From: an uncultured Shewanella sp.
Lineage (GTDB): Bacteria > Pseudomonadota > Gammaproteobacteria > Enterobacterales > Shewanellaceae
DNA length: 64,000 bases
Assembly (NCBI GenBank): GCA_947503555.1
Contig: CANNEE010000004.1
Coordinates: 1 to 64,000 of the forward strand
Direction: 5' to 3'
The notes beneath the pieces are model-generated. The model worked only from the letters and a program-made list of their open reading frames with translations, did not search any database and had not been told where the DNA came from. The position numbers and the translations under genes are program-made. This document shows positions 1 to 9,771 of the stretch, piece after piece (positions within the stretch are counted from its first letter, which is position 1; each line of letters begins with the position of its first letter).

Positions 1-77
1 AACTCAGAAGTGAAACGCAGTATCGCCGATGGTAGTGTGGGGTCTCCCCATGTGAGAGTAGGTCATTTCCAGGCGCC
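1..77 (+). rRNA. rrf: 5S ribosomal RNA, 3' part
   Basis: The first bases are the 3' two thirds of a bacterial 5S rRNA. The segment AACTCAGAAGTGAAACGC and the following block GGTAGTGTGGGGTCTCCCC are nearly identical to E. coli 5S. The RNA closes with CCAGGCGCC, which would pair with the 5' end lying upstream of the window. The start is cut by the window edge, and the 3' end at about 77 is an estimate by comparison with E. coli. It marks the end of an rRNA operon read on the plus strand. Confidence 0.95.
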
Positions 78-119
78 ACTTTGGTTTTTACTTTTTTGAA
101 AAGTGAAGACAAAACAGTT

Positions 120-152
120 AAGAAAGCCCGCTACTATGTAGCGGGCTTTCTT
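120..152 (+). terminator. rRNA operon terminator
   Basis: A perfect 14-15 bp stem (left arm AGAAAGCCCGCTAC, loop TAT) lies 43 bases after the 5S end and finishes in a short T-rich stretch. It is the expected rho-independent terminator of the rRNA operon. Confidence 0.85.
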
Positions 153-487
153 GCGTTTGGGATCGAGTAAAATCTTTTAGCTCAATATCTCACATGAGCC
201 TGTATTTGTGTCAGCACCTAGATAACGAACGCCTATTCCTATTCCTATTCCCACCCATAAAAGCGGCTGCACAATCGAGATGTTCACCATCTTTGTTTGT
301 AGCTGCCTTTTCTACGTTGAGAATGTTTATTTAGCTGTGTTAATGGAATGTCCATCAGCGACATTCAACTTTTCGAATAAGTTTTTTGCTTCCTCAAGCT
401 TTTGTCGTTAGCATACCTTAGCTAAAGAGCTGAATGTCGAAACTCTGATAGACTGTTATATGTTTATAGTTGCTTGAGGGCCATCTT
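153..487. other. Intergenic region with a short hexamer repeat
   Basis: No gene or RNA is recognisable between the rRNA terminator and the GGDEF/EAL gene. The only structure seen is a tandem CCTATT hexamer, three copies at about 232-252. The promoter of the downstream gene must lie here, but no convincing -35/-10 pair was picked out. Confidence 0.4.
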
Positions 488-2974
488 TTGCTACGACTCT
501 CTAGGCCTATTTGGGCTTACCTATTCCCTATTACCATATTCATAATATTGACTGTGTTGGTAGTAGTCGAATATATCAATGAGCGAGATTTCCTTCAGAC
601 ACAAATTGCTGAGCAAAAGGTGGAGTCTTTACAGCAACAGCTTTTTAGAATGCAGCACACGATTGAGCTTGCAACTGCAACCCATGATGTTTCTCGTATT
701 GAGCAAGAAGTCTCATTAGCGGCGACTGATATGGGAGTGATGGTCTATGTGCTGTTGAACTCCGAGAGTGTTATTCAGTACGCAAATCATGTTGTTTGGC
801 GTAATAGTAATGCATCCCAAGTGCTTGATGGCTACACTCAGCAAGTTCATTTAAATGTTGTACAATCTGCCAAACCTCAAATCATGATTAACTGGGATAG
901 GCTATCTATTCAAGCTTATTACCCTGTGGTGCCTGATGGACGTTTAAGCTACTCCACTCCAATAGACCTTATTTATTTAGAGTATGATCTCTCTTCTGTT
1001 GTAGCTGTTGTTGAGCATTCGCTACAACGGCGAGCACTAAGGATGTGGCTGATTGGCTCGCTATTAGTCGTCATTTTTTCTTTTTTGATTCACATCGTGC
1101 TTATTAGGCCTTTGCGTTATTTGGTGAAGCTAGCCAAGGATGATGATCCTCAAGCCATTGAAACATATGTTCCTAGTACTTTTTATGAAGTGAATGTTCT
1201 TCAAGAATATATGGTTAAAGCAAACATAACCAAAGAGCAAAGTATTAAGCGTTTGCAAGACAGTGAGCAGAGGTGGCTGTTCGCGGTAGAAGCTTCTAGA
1301 AATGGCGTTTGGGATTGGGATATAACTACCGGCGAAGTCTATATGTCAGATCGCTGGAAAGAGATGATCGGTTATGAACCCCATGAGCTCAAAGGTGAGT
1401 ATCAGACTTGGGAGTCTAGACTCCATGATGAAGATAGGGCTATGGTGCTGCAATCTCTGCAGGATTACTTAAATGGCGAAACTGAAGCCTTTGAAAGTGT
1501 ACACCGCATTCGACATAGAGATGGCCATTATCTGTGGGTATTAGATAGAGGCATGCTTATCGATTGGGATGAGGATGGTCGTCCCACTCGTGTTGTCGGT
1601 ATACATACAGATATCAGTGATGATATTCGTAATCAACAAACCTTAGTTCATCGTAATGCTCATGATGAATTGACCGAGCTCGCAAATAAGAAGGTATTGA
1701 CTGAGCATCTATTTGATTTGATTAATTCGACCCGATCTAAAAAATGGTCGGTGTTACTGCATATTGATATTGATGACTTTAAGGCTATTAATGATGCATT
1801 AGGCCATCATCATGGGGATCGCATCTTAGTTCAGATTGCTGCGCGTTTGTCTGGCTACTTTAGTGCAAATACCTTGATCGCCAGATTAGGTGGGGACGAG
1901 TTTGCATTGTTGGCAAAAGATTTGGCAGAAGAGCATGAACTGGCGAGCCGTAGAGCATTGGCATTAGCCAGTGAAGTTCGACAGCTTATTGCGCGTAGCT
2001 TCCATATCGGTAACCAAAATTTGAATATTACCGCTAGTATCGGCGTGTGTGTTGTTGAAAATACCCATGTTATTGAGCCTTCTCTCCTAATTAAGCATGC
2101 TGAAATTGCCATGTATAACGCCAAGGAGTCTGGCAAGGATACTTGCGTCATATACAGCGATGAAATGGAGGCCAAAGCACAGCGTAGCTTAATGTTGCAA
2201 AATGAGCTTAGGCATGCGATTGAGAAGCAACAACTATCGACAGTGTTTCAACCTATTGTCGATGCGAATGGACATATCATTTCTGCAGAACTTTTATTAC
2301 GCTGGCATCACCCAACGCTTGGCCATGTATCACCGGCAGAGTTTATTCCTGTTGCCGAGCAGAGTGGTTTGATATTGGATATAGGCCGTTGGGTATTGCT
2401 TCAAGCTTGTAAGTTCTTAAAACGAACCGATGAAGCTAAGCTCAATCTGCAAAGCTTGGCTATCAACATTAGCGGCAGGCAGTTTAATCAGCCTGAGTTT
2501 GTTGAAAGTCTATTGGCCTTATTAAGTAAGCAAGAGATAGATCCTAAACGTATCGAGCTAGAAATTACCGAGTATGCGCTTCTAAATAATCTCAATTTGA
2601 TCAGCAATAGAATGGAGCTACTGAGAGAGCAAGGCATCAGTATAGCTGTTGATGATTTTGGAACCGGTTATAGCTCATTAAGCTATTTACAAAGTCTGCC
2701 TTTATCTAAGTTAAAAATTGATGCGAGTTTTGTACAGAAAATTGGTGAAGGTCAGGCTTCTGGAGCCATAGTTAACGCAATTATTAATATGGCCCATGAG
2801 CTGGATTTAGCTGTGGTAGCAGAGGGTGTTGAGACAAGTGCTCAGTACGACTACCTTGCAGAGCATAGCTGTAACCTTTATCAAGGTTACCTGTTTAGTA
2901 AACCTGTTTCAGGTTCTGAGCTTATTTATATCGTTCAGCGTGGTGATGAGCTTGGGCTTGCTCAAGGAAGCTAA
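488..2974 (+). CDS. Membrane-bound PAS-GGDEF-EAL cyclic-di-GMP enzyme
   Basis: Predicted bifunctional cyclic-di-GMP turnover protein in the inner membrane. One membrane helix near residues 5-28 and a second near 187-207 flank a periplasmic sensor region. A PAS domain follows (about 255-375, with the WDWD motif), then a GGDEF domain with intact GGDEF (about 467), then an EAL domain. The EAL signature reads ELL instead of EAL, but the downstream residues (NISGRQF, EITE, DDFGTGYSS, EGVET) are kept, so phosphodiesterase activity is plausible. The RxxD inhibitory site five residues before GGDEF is absent (SANT there). TTG at 488 is preferred because TGAGGG sits 7 bases upstream; the same frame is open from a TTG at 470. 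The 3' end overlaps the convergent neighbour by 53 bp. Confidence 0.88.
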   Translation: MLRLSRPIWAYLFPITIFIILTVLVVVEYINERDFLQTQIAEQKVESLQQQLFRMQHTIELATATHDVSRIEQEVSLAATDMGVMVYVLLNSESVIQYANHVVWRNSNASQVLDGYTQQVHLNVVQSAKPQIMINWDRLSIQAYYPVVPDGRLSYSTPIDLIYLEYDLSSVVAVVEHSLQRRALRMWLIGSLLVVIFSFLIHIVLIRPLRYLVKLAKDDDPQAIETYVPSTFYEVNVLQEYMVKANITKEQSIKRLQDSEQRWLFAVEASRNGVWDWDITTGEVYMSDRWKEMIGYEPHELKGEYQTWESRLHDEDRAMVLQSLQDYLNGETEAFESVHRIRHRDGHYLWVLDRGMLIDWDEDGRPTRVVGIHTDISDDIRNQQTLVHRNAHDELTELANKKVLTEHLFDLINSTRSKKWSVLLHIDIDDFKAINDALGHHHGDRILVQIAARLSGYFSANTLIARLGGDEFALLAKDLAEEHELASRRALALASEVRQLIARSFHIGNQNLNITASIGVCVVENTHVIEPSLLIKHAEIAMYNAKESGKDTCVIYSDEMEAKAQRSLMLQNELRHAIEKQQLSTVFQPIVDANGHIISAELLLRWHHPTLGHVSPAEFIPVAEQSGLILDIGRWVLLQACKFLKRTDEAKLNLQSLAINISGRQFNQPEFVESLLALLSKQEIDPKRIELEITEYALLNNLNLISNRMELLREQGISIAVDDFGTGYSSLSYLQSLPLSKLKIDASFVQKIGEGQASGAIVNAIINMAHELDLAVVAEGVETSAQYDYLAEHSCNLYQGYLFSKPVSGSELIYIVQRGDELGLAQGS

Positions 2975-3917
2975 ACATTTTTGTCAGCGCTAAGCTACGT
3001 GGCCCATCTTTTTCCATGAAGATCTCATGCTTTGCATTAGGAATAATAACCTTGTGACAAGTCTCGGAGACAGACAAATCCTGAGACTTGTTATCTACCA
3101 CAGTGTCTTCCTCTGCCTGCAGCATTAATAGAGGAATTGGACTGTGGGCTGCCGCCAGCATAGCTTGTTCACCTGCGGATAGCGATTCGAGTAGCCATTG
3201 ATTGGTCGGTGAACCTATCTGAATCTCAGGCATAGCATGATAAAAGGCTTTATAGTTTTCATACCTTGCTCGGCAATGGGTAAGATCATTCTTCTCAAAG
3301 GGGTCTTTCTCATATCCCTTTCCACCCAATACATAATTAGGTGACTTGCCTTTGGTAAAGCTGTTTAACTGTTTCGCCAATATTATAATGAGGCGCTTGT
3401 TGGCTGGTAGCTTAATCCCAAACATAGGTGATGAAAAAGCTGCCGCTACAAAGGTTTGTGGACGGCGATTAATATACAGGGTTCCTATTGCTCCACCCAT
3501 TGAGTGGCCTATTAGACTTAAGCTAGAGTGTCTATTTGGAAGCACTATCCTATCGATAAACGCTTCAAAATCGTCAATATAATGCTCGAACTTATCGATA
3601 TGACCCTTTTGTGGATCGTCTGTGATTCGTTGGGATAACCCTTGACCTCTATGGTCGAGACAGTAAATACTGTATCCCTGACGATAAATATCTAAAAACA
3701 GCTCACGGTACTTGATATAGCTTTCTACTCTGCCGCTGCTGATAACTATGGCGCGGTCAGCATTTGGGTTGATAAGCTTGGCATAGGCCAAGACGGTACC
3801 ATCAGTCATAGTAAGCTTATGCTGCTCTACATTCTGCCAGAGTTCGAGCTCAGCCTGGGAGTTGAGTGCGAACTCTGATGAAAAATTATAGGTCTTAGGT
3901 AGTTGGTTGGTTTGCAT
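2922..3917 (-). CDS. pldB: Lysophospholipase L2-like alpha/beta hydrolase
   Basis: An alpha/beta-hydrolase of 331 residues with the nucleophile elbow GHSMGG near residue 138. An acid loop and a C-terminal His in NAKHEIF complete the Ser-Asp-His triad. Family members (PldB, Hydrolase_4 group) remove acyl chains from lysophospholipids or monoacylglycerols at the inner membrane. No signal peptide is seen. The ATG directly abuts the stop codon of the upstream DUF885 gene, so the two are probably cotranscribed. The last 53 bp run into the 3' end of the GGDEF/EAL gene on the other strand. The exact substrate is inferred only from the family. Confidence 0.8.
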   Translation of the reverse strand: MQTNQLPKTYNFSSEFALNSQAELELWQNVEQHKLTMTDGTVLAYAKLINPNADRAIVISSGRVESYIKYRELFLDIYRQGYSIYCLDHRGQGLSQRITDDPQKGHIDKFEHYIDDFEAFIDRIVLPNRHSSLSLIGHSMGGAIGTLYINRRPQTFVAAAFSSPMFGIKLPANKRLIIILAKQLNSFTKGKSPNYVLGGKGYEKDPFEKNDLTHCRARYENYKAFYHAMPEIQIGSPTNQWLLESLSAGEQAMLAAAHSPIPLLMLQAEEDTVVDNKSQDLSVSETCHKVIIPNAKHEIFMEKDGPRSLALTKMFSFLEQAQAHHHAERYK

Positions 3918-5696
3918 CTAGCTGTCTTTACGCTCTTTTATGTAATCGGCAATCTGTTGCTCAAGTATCGACATAGGGACAGAGCCATTGGCTAAGATAG
4001 CATCGTGGAAACTGCGAATATCAAACTTATCCCCTAGTTCTGTTTCTGCTTGTTGGCGTAACCGTTTTATGGTGAGTTCGCCGATTTTATATGAGAGTGC
4101 TTGTCCCGGCCATGAGATATAGCGGTCAATCTCTGTAGTGACATTATGCAGTGACAGCGCAGTATTACTGGCCATAAAGTCGATAGCTTGCTGACGACTC
4201 CAGCCTTTGGCGTGCAGACCTGTATCAACCACTAATCTTGCGGCGCGCCACATTTCATAGGTGAGGCGGCCAAAATTGCTATAGGGATCTTGGTAAAAGC
4301 CTGCTTCTAATCCTAAATACTCGGAGTAAAGTCCCCAACCTTCACCAAAAGCTGATATATAGCTATAACGGCGGAAGTTCGGCAGAGTATCTAACTCTTT
4401 GTTAAGAGATATTTGTAAATGGTGGCCAGGCACAGCCTCATGAAGTGTTAATGCCTCCATTTCATAGAGTGGGCGTTTATCAAGGGCATAAGTATTGACC
4501 CAGTAGTAGCCTGGTTGATCATCTGCGTTAGAGCCAGAGTAGCGTCCTGTAGTGTATTTCGGAGCGATTTCTGCTGGAACCTCGGCAATGCCATAAGGGG
4601 TTCTGGGTAATTTTCCAAAGTACTTTGGAAGCATGGCATCGGCCTTTTTGGCGATATAGGCTGCTTCCTTTAGCAGTTCCTCTTTGGTTTTCGGATAGAA
4701 CTGTGGATCCGTACGTAGGAAGTGAAGGAAATCGGCAAAGCTTCCTTTAAAGCCTACTTGTTTAATCACCTGCTCCATCTCTGCTTTAATGCGTTTGACT
4801 TCCTGCAGGCCTAGCTGGTGAATCTCATCAGAAGTCATATCTAGCGTGGTGTAATAGGCGACTCTATTTTCGTAAAAGGCTTTACCATTAGGAAGGGAGT
4901 AAGCCGCAGTTGTTTGGCGAGCATTTGGAATATATTGCTCGACCATAAACTCATAGAAGGCTTGATATAGAGGTAATACGGTATTTTTTACTAACTCATA
5001 GCCTTGCTTAGTGAGTTGCTGTTTTTGCGCTTTCGTGAAGTGACTTGGATATTGAGTGAAAGGCTGATAATAGCTACTTTGTTCGGTCGGCACTATATAG
5101 GCGCTAATGCTTGACTCAAACCCTTTGAGTACCACTTGCGGTGGAGTGATTCCTTGCTCTAACCCCTGCTTTAACCAGTAAGTTTGCTGCGCAAAATATT
5201 TGGGTAAGGCGTTCAGTTTTGCTATGTAATTTAGATAATCTTGCTCTGTCTTAAAGCTAGCTTTTGCTATTGAGCTGATATAAGCGTGAAAACCACTTTC
5301 GGCAGTGATAGGAAGAAATTGATCGTGAAAGCGATATTGATCAACTTGGTTTTGCAGTTGTGCGGTCAGTATTTGTGCATTAACTGATTCATCTTGAGTT
5401 AGCTGGCTATCGTCTAGCTGAGCTAATTGATTGAGTAATAGGCGTGTTTGCTGATCTTGTTGATGTAAAAACTTCGGCGAAAGGTCAGTAAGCTCATCTG
5501 CTCTATCTTTATTTCCTAGGGCTGAATCGAGTTGAGGATCGGCGGCTAATCTCAGTTTCCATGCTTTATCTATTATAGTAGCAAGTTGTTTTTGCTCACT
5601 ATTTTCAGCTTTTGTCTCTGGCTTATCTGTATAAGGTAAAGTTTGACATCCACAAAGAGAACAAGCGATGAAGATAGCTGCTAAGCTTTTACGCAT
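3918..5696 (-). CDS. DUF885 family lipoprotein, predicted metallo-hydrolase
   Basis: A 592-residue DUF885 protein. The N-terminus MRKSLAAIFIACSLCGC is a lipoprotein signal with lipobox LCGC, so the mature protein is expected to be anchored to a membrane facing the periplasm. The zinc-binding motif HEAVPGHHLQ (near residue 418) fits the HExxxGHxxQ signature of this family, whose members resemble M32-like carboxypeptidases; the natural substrate is not known. It is the first gene of a two-gene unit with the pldB-like gene, whose ATG follows its stop codon without a gap. Shewanella genomes usually carry several paralogs of this family. Confidence 0.85.
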   Translation of the reverse strand: MRKSLAAIFIACSLCGCQTLPYTDKPETKAENSEQKQLATIIDKAWKLRLAADPQLDSALGNKDRADELTDLSPKFLHQQDQQTRLLLNQLAQLDDSQLTQDESVNAQILTAQLQNQVDQYRFHDQFLPITAESGFHAYISSIAKASFKTEQDYLNYIAKLNALPKYFAQQTYWLKQGLEQGITPPQVVLKGFESSISAYIVPTEQSSYYQPFTQYPSHFTKAQKQQLTKQGYELVKNTVLPLYQAFYEFMVEQYIPNARQTTAAYSLPNGKAFYENRVAYYTTLDMTSDEIHQLGLQEVKRIKAEMEQVIKQVGFKGSFADFLHFLRTDPQFYPKTKEELLKEAAYIAKKADAMLPKYFGKLPRTPYGIAEVPAEIAPKYTTGRYSGSNADDQPGYYWVNTYALDKRPLYEMEALTLHEAVPGHHLQISLNKELDTLPNFRRYSYISAFGEGWGLYSEYLGLEAGFYQDPYSNFGRLTYEMWRAARLVVDTGLHAKGWSRQQAIDFMASNTALSLHNVTTEIDRYISWPGQALSYKIGELTIKRLRQQAETELGDKFDIRSFHDAILANGSVPMSILEQQIADYIKERKDS

Positions 5697-5886
5697 GGAG
5701 AGGCCTTTTATTAAGTTAGTTTTTAGGAATTATGCATCATTCTACAGGTTAAGGTCACCTAACTTTCATTTCTCAATGTTTGGCTGATAAAGAATAAACA
5801 AGGAGTTAGCTTTATTTGGCATGCTACAATCTAGTTTAGCTAACTCTTAATAACTATAAATAAATAGATAATGCCGGGGTGTAACA

Positions 5887-6885
5887 ATGATAGATACAGG
5901 GATCCCTTTAGTCGATTTACATCGTCATCTTGATGGAAATGTACGGGTAAAGACCATTTGGGAGTTGGCTCAGCAACATAATATAGCGTTACCCGTTGAG
6001 CAGCTCGAGAACTTTATACCCTATGTTCAGGTTCAAGGTGTGGAATCTGATTTGGTGTCTTTTTTAAAGAAACTAGATTGGATGGTTGAAGTGTTGGCCG
6101 ATCTGGATGCGGTTAAAAGAGTCGCTTATGAGAATGTCGTCGATGCAGCCTTATCGGGCTTAGATTACACAGAGCTAAGGTTTAGCCCTTATTATATGGG
6201 GCATTCACATCATATTCCTACGGAAGCTGTAGTAGAAGCTGTTGTTGATGGCGTGAACCTTGGACTCAAGGAGCATGATATTAAGGTTAATCTTATTGGT
6301 ATCATGTCGAGATCTTATGGGCAGCAATCTTGTTTTAATGAGCTTGATGCCTTGTTGGCCCATAGAGATAAACTGGTGGCAATTGATTTGGCCGGCGATG
6401 AGCTAGGTTTTCCTGGAGAGCTGTTTGTAGAGCACTTTAAACGTGTGAGAGATGCTGGTTTGTCAGTAACGGTTCATGCTGGTGAAGCCGCAGGCCCTGA
6501 AAGTATGTGGCAAGCGATTACAGAGCTTGGTGCTAAACGTATTGGTCATGGTGTGAATGGTATTAAAGATCCTAAGTTGATGGAGTATTTGGCAAAGCAC
6601 AATATAGGTATTGAGTCCTGTCCTACGAGTAATCTACATACTTCAACAGTCAGTTCCTATCTTACTCATCCACTGCGCCAGTTTATGCATCAGGGAATCA
6701 TGATAGGGTTAAATACAGATGATCCTGGAGTCAGTGCTATCGATATTGAACATGAATATCGAGTGGTGGCCAAGGAGATGGGACTGGATGCGAGAGAGAT
6801 GGCCCGTTTACAAACTAATGGCGTAGAGATGGCTTTCTTATCAGATAGTGAACGTAAGGCGCTTTATGCTGCCAAACATCAATAG
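5887..6885 (+). CDS. add: Adenosine deaminase
   Basis: A 332-residue cytosolic zinc enzyme that converts adenosine (and deoxyadenosine) to inosine in purine salvage. The metal-binding HRHLDG near the start, HAGEA in the middle, and SCPTSNLHT and NTDDPG near the C-terminus are the standard signatures of the adenosine deaminase family. Its length fits bacterial Add. The ATG at 5887 is preceded by a G-rich ribosome binding site (GGGGTG). It is transcribed alone, diverging from the DUF885 gene, and ends before a strong hairpin terminator. A relative acting on adenine cannot be fully excluded, but SCPTSNLHT favours adenosine. Confidence 0.92.
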   Translation: MIDTGIPLVDLHRHLDGNVRVKTIWELAQQHNIALPVEQLENFIPYVQVQGVESDLVSFLKKLDWMVEVLADLDAVKRVAYENVVDAALSGLDYTELRFSPYYMGHSHHIPTEAVVEAVVDGVNLGLKEHDIKVNLIGIMSRSYGQQSCFNELDALLAHRDKLVAIDLAGDELGFPGELFVEHFKRVRDAGLSVTVHAGEAAGPESMWQAITELGAKRIGHGVNGIKDPKLMEYLAKHNIGIESCPTSNLHTSTVSSYLTHPLRQFMHQGIMIGLNTDDPGVSAIDIEHEYRVVAKEMGLDAREMARLQTNGVEMAFLSDSERKALYAAKHQ

Positions 6886-7012
6886 TGACTATGGGCTGTT
6901 GACCTTTGCTGATTAGTTTTTGCGCTAAGTCAATGGCATTTTATCGCGGCGAACGAGGTAAAGCTTAGCAATCTAAGTAAATTCTCGTTCACAGCCCCTA
7001 GGGTTCAATAGT

Positions 7013-7045
7013 AAAAAGCCGACACATAAGGTGTCGGCTTTTTTG
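7013..7045. terminator. Bidirectional terminator between add and hemN
   Basis: The stem AAAAAGCCGACAC / GTGTCGGCTTTTT with loop ATAAG has A and T runs on both sides. It can therefore stop the convergent add and hemN transcripts. A weaker 7-bp inverted repeat (GAACGAG at 6951, CTCGTTC at 6984) lies just before it. Confidence 0.85.
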
Positions 7046-7057
7046 ATTCTCTATCGC

Positions 7058-8434
7058 TTAGATGACGCGAGAGAATTGCTGTTGGCGAGCCTTTTCTCTG
7101 TAATAAACGTCGAAACAGATACAGATATTACGGATCAGCAGTCGGCCAGTTGGCCCGATAGTGATCTTTCTATCGGTAATATCGACGAGCTTATCATCGA
7201 TAAAGGTTTGCAGTAGCTTAAGATCTTCTGCGAAATACTCTTCAAATTGAATGCCTAGCTTAGATTCAATCTCTGCCATATCTAAATCGAAGTGGCAGAT
7301 AAGCTGTTTAATGACAACACGACGAATTTCATCATCACGGTTTAAGCTACAGCCTTTCCAAAGTGCATGACCCGTCTTATCGATAGACTCATAGTAAGGT
7401 CGTACATCTTTCTGGTTCTGCGCATAACAGTCGCCAATCTGGCTAATAGAAGAGACACCAAGCCCTAATAGGTCACACTCTTCCTGAGTAGTATAGCCTT
7501 GGAAGTTTCTATGCAGTCGGCCTTCATTTTGTAGCTTAGATAGCTCGTCATCAGGCTTGGCGAAGTGATCCATGCCGATGAACTGATAACCTGCACCTGT
7601 TAAGGTTTCGATTGTCTGGTGTAGCATATCTAACTTCTGCTGAGGTGAAGGCAGATGCTCATCTTTAATCTTACGCTGAGCGGCAAAACGAGCTGGCAGG
7701 TGTGCATAGTTAAAGACAGATAGACGGTCTGGATCGAGATCCAATACACGCTCCATGGTCTTAGCAAAGGTTTCCGGCGTTTGATGGGGCAGACCATAAA
7801 TGAGGTCGATATTGGTAGAGACAAAGCCAAGCTCTTTGGCTCTTGCCATCAAATCAAAAATAAACTGTTCATCTTGCTCGCGGTTAACGGCTTTTTGTAC
7901 TTCTTTATTAAAGTCTTGCACACCAATAGAGATGCGGTTGAAGCCCGCTTCTTTAAGGGTATCTAACATTGAAAGCTCAATCTCTCTTGGATCAACTTCG
8001 ATAGAGTATTCGCCTTCTTCGGCAATATTGAAGTGCTCGTTAATTAAAGCTGAGAGTTTGAGGATCTGCTCTGGCGTTAAGAAGGTCGGAGTGCCGCCAC
8101 CCCAGTGCATCTGAGTCACTTTGTAACGCTTAAATAGTGGTGCACGTTTTGTTATCTCACTGGCAAGATACTCGATGTATTGATCGGCTTTATGTTGGTG
8201 ACGGGTAATAACCTTATTACAGCCGCAGTAGTAGCAAAGCTTGGCACAGAAAGGGATGTGAATATATAGGGATAATCTATCACTCTTACTGGTTTCAATA
8301 GCCGTCAGTAGCTGTTGCTCTGTAAAAGAGTCGTCAAATTCTAGCGCCGTGGGATAAGAGGTATAACGGGGACCACTATAGTTATATTTTTCGATCATTG
8401 ACTGATCCCAACTTATCTGTGTGGGCTTATTCAA
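7058..8434 (-). CDS. hemN: Oxygen-independent coproporphyrinogen III oxidase
   Basis: A radical-SAM enzyme of 458 residues that decarboxylates coproporphyrinogen III to protoporphyrinogen IX in haem synthesis under low oxygen. The N-terminus with YSGPRYTSYPTA and the iron-sulfur motif CAKLCYYCGC (near residues 62-71; CxxxCxxC plus the extra Cys of true HemN) identify it as HemN proper rather than a HemW-like protein. It lies in the E. coli-like order with yihI. It is 217 bp downstream of the DUF2489-like gene on the same strand and probably has its own promoter there. I saw no clear FNR site in that gap. Confidence 0.96.
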   Translation of the reverse strand: MNKPTQISWDQSMIEKYNYSGPRYTSYPTALEFDDSFTEQQLLTAIETSKSDRLSLYIHIPFCAKLCYYCGCNKVITRHQHKADQYIEYLASEITKRAPLFKRYKVTQMHWGGGTPTFLTPEQILKLSALINEHFNIAEEGEYSIEVDPREIELSMLDTLKEAGFNRISIGVQDFNKEVQKAVNREQDEQFIFDLMARAKELGFVSTNIDLIYGLPHQTPETFAKTMERVLDLDPDRLSVFNYAHLPARFAAQRKIKDEHLPSPQQKLDMLHQTIETLTGAGYQFIGMDHFAKPDDELSKLQNEGRLHRNFQGYTTQEECDLLGLGVSSISQIGDCYAQNQKDVRPYYESIDKTGHALWKGCSLNRDDEIRRVVIKQLICHFDLDMAEIESKLGIQFEEYFAEDLKLLQTFIDDKLVDITDRKITIGPTGRLLIRNICICFDVYYREKARQQQFSRVI

Positions 8435-8651
8435 GACGCGTCCTCCGAGGGTTATTTAGCAAAATACGAAGTATGTAACTTTAATATTAGCAATATCTAC
8501 CAAAACGCCCTAATTGTCTGTTGTTTTCTTGGTGTTTTGTGCACGCACTCACGATGACAGAAAATATAGTTTTGTGGGCTAATTAAATGGATGATTTTCG
8601 ATAATAATTCAGCTTGATTTAAGTTTGTTGGTGTTCGGAATTCACACGATT

Positions 8652-9113
8652 CTAGTGGCGTATATCCTGATACTGGCTGATAAGTTTAGCCTCTTCTAAA
8701 ATCTCTGATTCATATTGATTTTCTGACTTCATTCGCTCGAGATCTAGCTTCATTCTTTGCTGTTTCTGTAGGCGTTTTCTCGCTTCTTTGATTGGGTGTT
8801 GAGCTATCACCTGGTAATGAGCAAACAGGGCAGGATAGTTAGACTTAACCTGATCGGTTAAGGAGAGCATCTCAAATAGTTTGGCGATTCTCATCACGCC
8901 TTCCGATAATTCACAACGCTCTTCTAACATGGCTTGAGCAATATAACGAATATCAGTAAGTACTTGCTGTTTCTTGGTCTCAGCTGCTAATTGCTTCTCT
9001 TGCTTAGCTGTCTCTATGGCTTGTTTTTGTTGATATAGCTTGTAAAACAAAAAGCTCGCATAGCTAGCTAGCGCGATAATAATGATAGCAGCAAGAAAAA
9101 TAGCCAGTTCCAT
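8652..9113 (-). CDS. DUF2489-like membrane-anchored protein
   Basis: A 153-residue protein with one N-terminal membrane helix (about residues 3-25) followed by a charged, probably helical cytoplasmic part with long Lys/Glu/Gln runs (QQKQAIETAKQEKQ). It resembles the DUF2489 proteins found beside yihI and hemN in Shewanella and Vibrio. The function is unknown. It lies 55 bp downstream of yihI on the same strand. A perfect 8-bp hairpin (GTCTGGCA / TGCCAGAC, 9135-9156) without a T run sits in that gap, so partial readthrough is possible. Confidence 0.75.
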   Translation of the reverse strand: MELAIFLAAIIIIALASYASFLFYKLYQQKQAIETAKQEKQLAAETKKQQVLTDIRYIAQAMLEERCELSEGVMRIAKLFEMLSLTDQVKSNYPALFAHYQVIAQHPIKEARKRLQKQQRMKLDLERMKSENQYESEILEEAKLISQYQDIRH

Positions 9114-9168
9114 TGATGGTTCTCAGAGTGTTGAGTCTGGCAGTCGCCTGCCAGACGGAATAAACAAA

Positions 9169-9714
9169 TTAGTTTTTATCTTGATAATCTTTAAGCATAT
9201 CGGCGCCAGATTCAAATGCGGCCAATAGATCATCATCGGACTTAGCTTTAGGGGCGGGTTCGCTTTCTGGTATCTCACCATCTTCGCCAATACCGAGTCG
9301 CTTCATCAAAATTTCAATTTGATCGAGTTGAGTATCTAACCAAGTTTGATCTTCTTGGTTAAGATCTCTGCCCTCTTCAAGCATATCTAATAGCTTATTG
9401 AGTCTAGGATCTTCTTCTAGTTTTATTAGCTTCTGCTCGTCAGTCAATTTCGGCTGTTTAGGCTTAGCTTGTTTGACTTCTTTAGTTGGCAAATTAAGTG
9501 CGACCGGCTTTTTACTGCCATGGCGCGCATCATTGAGCTTTGCTTGCTTACCCTGATCGGATTGCTTGCTGATTAGCGACTCATTATGTCGACTGCCAGA
9601 CCTATTGCCAGAGTCCTTTTTCTTAGCCGCAACAGTGCGGTCTGCTTTTTTGGTTCTGCCTTTATACTTGGGCGTATTCTCGTTACATTTACGAGTCTTT
9701 CTACTACGGGACAT
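9169..9714 (-). CDS. yihI: Der GTPase-activating protein YihI
   Basis: A 181-residue small basic-then-acidic protein. The N-terminal half is rich in Lys/Arg/Ser (MSRSRKTRKCNENTPKYKGR), the middle carries the conserved SKKPVALNL region, and the C-terminal half matches the YihI core (LEEDPRLNKLLDMLEEG, LDQIEILMKRLG). In E. coli YihI stimulates the ribosome-assembly GTPase Der. The frame is open upstream to 9750, but the ATG at 9714 has GAGAAAG just before it and begins with the conserved SRSRKTR, so it is preferred. The position next to hemN and the csr-type RNA repeats the E. coli order. Confidence 0.88.
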   Translation of the reverse strand: MSRSRKTRKCNENTPKYKGRTKKADRTVAAKKKDSGNRSGSRHNESLISKQSDQGKQAKLNDARHGSKKPVALNLPTKEVKQAKPKQPKLTDEQKLIKLEEDPRLNKLLDMLEEGRDLNQEDQTWLDTQLDQIEILMKRLGIGEDGEIPESEPAPKAKSDDDLLAAFESGADMLKDYQDKN

Positions 9715-9771
9715 AAGCTTTCTCAAATAGGAGTCAATCAAACCATACAAGCCGATGGAGCTTGGTTTAGC

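Noticed and set aside
232-252. CCTATT hexamer repeat as a contingency repeat or CRISPR-like array
   Set aside because: Only three copies, not in a gene or promoter; no CRISPR-type repeats with spacers occur anywhere in the window.
8435-8651. FNR site before hemN
   Set aside because: No TTGAT-N4-ATCAA match found; only single half-like TTGAT words.
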